Source of the DNA: Trueperaceae bacterium
Lineage (GTDB): Bacteria; Deinococcota; Deinococci; Deinococcales; Trueperaceae
Length of the DNA stretch: 8,922 nucleotides
Direction of reading: 5' to 3'
Assembly (NCBI GenBank): GCA_007130355.1
Contig: SLSQ01000274.1
Location: 1-8,922 of the forward strand
Every line of letters starts with the position of its first letter. The stretch's first letter is position 1. The position numbers and the translations under genes are program-made. The notes under the pieces were generated by a model. The model was given only the letters and a program-made list of their open reading frames with translations, did not search any database and was not told the origin of the DNA. Positions 5,909 to 8,922 of the stretch are shown piece by piece.

Positions 5909-6952
5909 ATGTTCAGCATGTTCAGACCGTGGCAGGAGATCGGCGTCGACCTCGGAACGGCGACCGTCCTGATCTACGTCAAAGGGCAGGGCATCCTGCT
6001 CCGAGAACCTTCGGTGATCGCCATGGTGCGCGACACCGGCGAGGTCAAGGCGGTCGGCGACGAGGCGTACCGCATGCTCGGCCGCACGCCCGGCAACATC
6101 GTGGCGGTCCGGCCGATGCGCGACGGCGTGATCGCCGACTACGACCTGACCGAGAAGATGCTCCAGGCGTTCGTCCGCAAGGTGGTCACCGGCGCCGGCC
6201 GCTTCTTCCGCCCGCACATCATGGTGTGCGTGCCCTCCGGCGTCACCGAGGTCGAACGCCGCGCCGTGCTGCAGGCCACCCGCGAGGTGGGCGCCCGCAA
6301 GGCGTTCCTGATCGAGGAGCCGCTCGCCGCCGCGGTCGGCGCGGGGGTCGACATCGCCGAACCGACCGGCTCGATGATCGTCGACATCGGCGGCGGGACC
6401 ACCGACGTCGCCATCATCAGCCTGGGCGGGATCGTGGTGTCCGAATCGCTCCGCATCGCCGGCAACGAGTTCGACGAAGCGATCATCCGCTTCATCCGCC
6501 ACAAGGAGAACCTCCTGATCGGCGACCGCACCGCCGAAGAGGTCAAGAAGAAGGTCGGCGCCGCCATGCTCGTCGAGAACGAGGCGGGCGAGGAGATCGA
6601 GGTCCGAGGCCGCGACCTGATCGACGGGCTCCCGAAGACGATCACCGTCCGCACCGAGGACACCGTCGAAGCGCTCGAGGAGCCGATCCAGAAGATCGCC
6701 GACGGCGTCCGGCGGGTGCTCGAGCTGGCGCCGCCCGAACTCGTCAGCGACGTGATCGACCGGGGCATCATCATGACCGGCGGCGGCGCCCTGCTGCACA
6801 ACTTCGACGAACTGCTGCGCCGCACCACCGGCATCCCGGTGGTCGTGGCCGAGAACGCGACCGACAGCGTCGCGCTCGGCACCGGCAAGGCGCTCGACAT
6901 GCTGCACGTGCTGCAGGACGCCCTCATCTCCGACAACTTCCTGAGGCGTTGA
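5909..6952 (+). CDS. mreB: MreB, actin-like rod-shape determining protein
   Basis: MreB polymerises on ATP into membrane-bound filaments that guide lateral cell-wall synthesis. The 347-residue product has full family length. It shows the phosphate-1 loop IGVDLGTATVLIY (11-23), VKGQGILLREPSVIAM (24-39), the FLIEEPLAAAVGAG segment (133-146) that carries the catalytic Glu, the phosphate-2 loop IVDIGGGTTDVAII (157-170), LLIGDRTAEEVKKKVG (202-217) and the adenosine motif IIMTGGGALL (287-296). The N-terminal MFSMFRPW is hydrophobic and could help membrane contact. In the phosphate-1 loop, Thr-19 replaces the usual Asn of GTAN. The neighbours mreC and mreD are absent; tsaB lies upstream behind a 157-bp leader and an S55-type protease gene follows after 13 bp. 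A longer in-frame extension overlapping tsaB was rejected because it is untypical of MreB. The family is certain; MreB versus an Mbl-type paralogue cannot be decided here. Confidence 0.97.
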   Translation: MFSMFRPWQEIGVDLGTATVLIYVKGQGILLREPSVIAMVRDTGEVKAVGDEAYRMLGRTPGNIVAVRPMRDGVIADYDLTEKMLQAFVRKVVTGAGRFFRPHIMVCVPSGVTEVERRAVLQATREVGARKAFLIEEPLAAAVGAGVDIAEPTGSMIVDIGGGTTDVAIISLGGIVVSESLRIAGNEFDEAIIRFIRHKENLLIGDRTAEEVKKKVGAAMLVENEAGEEIEVRGRDLIDGLPKTITVRTEDTVEALEEPIQKIADGVRRVLELAPPELVSDVIDRGIIMTGGGALLHNFDELLRRTTGIPVVVAENATDSVALGTGKALDMLHVLQDALISDNFLRR

Positions 6953-6965
6953 ACGGGCGCGCGCC

Positions 6966-8738
6966 GTGACGGCCCGCTGCACCCGATCCGCTCCGCTCGT
7001 GCTCGCCCTGCTCGGGGCGTGCCTGACCGTCGCCGCGCTCGCATCGACCGCCCGGGCGCAGGAGGCGGTCGCCCCACCCGACCCGGTCCGTGACGTCCCG
7101 CTCGACGACCTGAGCCCGGGCCTCACCGGCTACGTGCTGACCGAAGGACCGGACGGGCTGGAACGGTTCGAGGTGGAGCTGCTCGGCGTCCAGGAGTCCG
7201 ACGCCCTCGGCCGGCCGCTCCTGCTGCTGCGCGGCTCCGGCGCCTTCCTCGACGCCTCCGGCGGCGTCGCCGCCGGCATGAGCGGCTCGCCCGTCTACCT
7301 CGGCGCCGACGGGCGCGAACGGTTGGCGGGCGCGCTCGCCTACGCCTTCCCGCGTAGCGACCACCGACTCGCGCTCGCCACGCCGATCGAGGCGATGCGC
7401 GCGCTCGGCGGGCCGGGCACGGAGGACGCCGGCGGGACGCTTCCGCCCGGTGCCGCACCGGTGGCCACGCCGGTCCTGCTGCACGGTCTGGACGCGCGGG
7501 CGGCGGCGCATCTGGGGTCCGCCTTCGACGCCGCCGGGCTGCACCCCGTTCCGGTCCAGGGCGGCTCCGCGAGCGCCGACCGGGCGGCGGCCGACGAGGA
7601 TCCGGCGCCGGGCGACGCGGTCGCCGCGCTCCTCGCCTGGGGCGACGTGCGCGTCGCCGCCGTCGGCACCGTCACCGCCCGCGACGGCGACGCCGTCCTG
7701 GCGTTCGGACACCCGTTGCTGCGCCGTGCGGAGGCGGGGTACGCGCTCGCGGCGGCCAATGTCCTCGCGATCGTGCCCGATTCCGAGGTGCCGTACAAGC
7801 TGACGAACGTCGCCGCGGCGCCGTACGGCGCCGCCTTCGCCGACGGTGCGGCCGGCATCGCCGGCCGCGTCGACGGCGCTCCGGCCGGCCTGCCGGTCAC
7901 GATCCGGGTCGAAGGACCGGACCGCGTCCGCACCCTCGCGGTCCGGCTGACGCCCGACCCGGCGTTGGCGCCCGCCCTCCTCGCCGCGCTCGTGCAGCGC
8001 GCCGTCGACGAGACGCTCGACGCCGTCGGCGGCGGGAGCGCCGACCTCGCCTGGACCTTCGAGTTCCGTGACGAGCCGGAGCTGCGCATGCTCGACCAGC
8101 GGGTCGACCGCTTCGACCTGGCGACCGAGACGGCGCGCCTCGCGGCCGCCCCGCTCGCGGTGCTCGGCGACAACCCGTTCCGCGATCCCGAACTGGCCCG
8201 CGTCGCCCTGCACCTCGACGTCGCCCCCGAACGACGCCACGCCGAACTGGTCGAAGCGGCGCTCGAGACGCCGGAGGTCGACCCTGGCGGCACCGCGATC
8301 GCCTTCGTCCGGATCCAGCCGTTCCGCGCCGAACCGGAGGTCCGCACCGTCCGCGTGCCGATCCCCGACGACGCTCCGCCGGGCCCGCTGCGCCTCACCT
8401 TCCGCGGCGCCTCCGTCCCCGACCCGGAGGTCGAGGAGCGCACGCCGCCCCCGCCCGACCCGCTGCGGCAACCGACCTCCGGCCTGCCGCCGGTCCTCTC
8501 CTGGGGCGAGCTGATCGCCGCGCTCTCCGAGCGCCCGCAGGCGCGCGACCTGCTGGTCGAGATGCCGGGCGAGGCGCGGCCCCGGCGCCTGCAGCGGGTC
8601 GACGCCGGCGCCCCCCTGCTCGGGCTCGAACGACTCACCGTCACCGTCCGCGATCCGGACGCGGACCGATCCGACGACGCCGAACCGGCCGGAACCGCCG
8701 ACGACGGAGCCGAAGGCGCCGCGGGGTCCGGACCGTGA
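6966..8738 (+). CDS. Exported SpoIVB peptidase S55-like protein
   Basis: The 590-residue product starts with a Sec signal peptide (basic start, hydrophobic 9-27, probable cut after ARA, 31) and should act outside the cytoplasm. The N-terminal block has LSPGLTGYVLTEG (49-61) and FEVELLGVQ (68-76), then GMSGSPVY (104-111), the S55 serine motif, where Ser-106 is the likely nucleophile by analogy to GDSGGP. A second conserved block has GTVTARDGDAVLAFGHPLL (234-252), with His-249 as the candidate general base, and VPYKLTN (275-281). From about 440 there is a beta-rich region (RTVRVPIPDDAPPG), then a Pro-rich stretch and an acidic Ala/Gly tail. SpoIVB cleaves SpoIVFA in sporulation; family members in non-sporulators have unknown substrates. 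No PDZ domain is evident. The GTG start at 6966, 13 bases after mreB, lacks a strong Shine-Dalgarno site and is probably coupled. The family call is fairly sure, proteolytic activity less so. Confidence 0.85.
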   Translation: MTARCTRSAPLVLALLGACLTVAALASTARAQEAVAPPDPVRDVPLDDLSPGLTGYVLTEGPDGLERFEVELLGVQESDALGRPLLLLRGSGAFLDASGGVAAGMSGSPVYLGADGRERLAGALAYAFPRSDHRLALATPIEAMRALGGPGTEDAGGTLPPGAAPVATPVLLHGLDARAAAHLGSAFDAAGLHPVPVQGGSASADRAAADEDPAPGDAVAALLAWGDVRVAAVGTVTARDGDAVLAFGHPLLRRAEAGYALAAANVLAIVPDSEVPYKLTNVAAAPYGAAFADGAAGIAGRVDGAPAGLPVTIRVEGPDRVRTLAVRLTPDPALAPALLAALVQRAVDETLDAVGGGSADLAWTFEFRDEPELRMLDQRVDRFDLATETARLAAAPLAVLGDNPFRDPELARVALHLDVAPERRHAELVEAALETPEVDPGGTAIAFVRIQPFRAEPEVRTVRVPIPDDAPPGPLRLTFRGASVPDPEVEERTPPPPDPLRQPTSGLPPVLSWGELIAALSERPQARDLLVEMPGEARPRRLQRVDAGAPLLGLERLTVTVRDPDADRSDDAEPAGTADDGAEGAAGSGP

Positions 8739-8922
8739 CGGCCGCCGAACGCCCCGACGCGCCGGGGGCCGGGGCCGACGGCCCGACGGTCGACGTCGCC
8801 GCCCTGGTCCTCGAGGTAGGAGGCGAGCTGCGCGGCCCCGAGCGCACCGCGACGACGCTCTGCGACCCGTCCGCGCCGGTCCCGGACGGGATCGCGGTCG
8901 CGCCCGACGCACGCGCCGCCGC
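8735..8922 (+). CDS. Start of an unidentified gene, cut off by the window end
   Basis: A GTG overlapping the TGA of the S55-type gene (GTGA, as at the tsaE start) opens a frame that stays open to the end, giving 62 codons. After a low-complexity Ala/Pro/Gly start of about 20 residues comes VDVAALVLEVGGELRGP and later PVPDGIAVAPDARAA. The piece VGGELRGP followed by a short strand-like stretch faintly recalls the N-terminal domain of LpxD- or MurF-type envelope enzymes (GGEL-x-G), but this is a weak hint. No signal peptide is seen. The reading frame is likely real from its junction; the product is unknown. Confidence 0.55.
   Translation, partial: MTAAERPDAPGAGADGPTVDVAALVLEVGGELRGPERTATTLCDPSAPVPDGIAVAPDARAA

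Noticed and set aside
3336..5919. Two overlapping minus-strand open frames of over 800 codons
   Set aside because: Both run antisense across the coiled-coil gene, tsaE and tsaB, which have clear family motifs; their Ser/Arg/Ala composition is typical of shadow frames.
6924..8912. Minus-strand open frame of 662 codons opposite the S55-type gene
   Set aside because: The plus-strand product has a signal peptide and the GMSGSP and AFGHP motifs; the minus-strand product has neither domains nor a sensible start.
1..8922. tRNA, rRNA, CRISPR array, insertion sequence or phage genes
   Set aside because: No cloverleaf, regularly spaced repeats, transposase or integrase motifs, or terminal inverted repeats were seen on either strand.

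Overview
The window is a very GC-rich bacterial segment read entirely on the + strand. It holds six clear genes in tandem, one truncated gene at the right edge, and one doubtful small ORF. GC richness, dense packing, GGAGG-type ribosome binding sites, and Sec signal peptides ending in A-x-A before Q-E suggest a diderm-type, GC-rich lineage. My guess is Deinococcota (Trueperaceae-like), at low to moderate confidence; no rRNA or other marker settles it.

Left part (18-4725): two genes I cannot assign to a named family. The first encodes a secreted or periplasmic helical protein with three weak internal repeats, an acidic proline-rich linker and three C-terminal membrane helices. The second encodes a 911-residue cytoplasmic protein with a small N-terminal domain, a Pro/Asp linker, a very long alpha-helical/coiled-coil region, and a C-terminal domain that reads like Roadblock/LC7 (MglB-type). 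The genes are 31 bp apart and probably cotranscribed.

Middle (4722-5751): tsaE and tsaB, two components of the tRNA N6-threonylcarbamoyladenosine (t6A) pathway. tsaE starts inside the stop of the coiled-coil gene (GTGA overlap), and tsaB follows one base after tsaE. The catalytic subunit TsaD and the synthase TsaC are not in the window.

Right part (5752-8922): a 157-bp leader with a TATACT box and a perfect inverted repeat precedes mreB, the actin-like shape determinant. Thirteen bases after mreB begins an exported protein with SpoIVB peptidase S55 signatures. A new reading frame starts in its stop codon and runs off the window.

How they may work together (inference): t6A genes are housekeeping. 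The remaining genes look envelope- and shape-related: actin-like MreB, an exported S55-type protease, a membrane protein with a large extracytoplasmic region and an acidic cytoplasmic tail, and a cytoplasmic coiled-coil scaffold ending in a Roadblock domain. Roadblock proteins regulate MglA-type small GTPases, and MglA works with MreB in Myxococcus. The most interesting possibility is therefore an undescribed envelope-to-cytoskeleton scaffold module. Sequence alone does not prove it.
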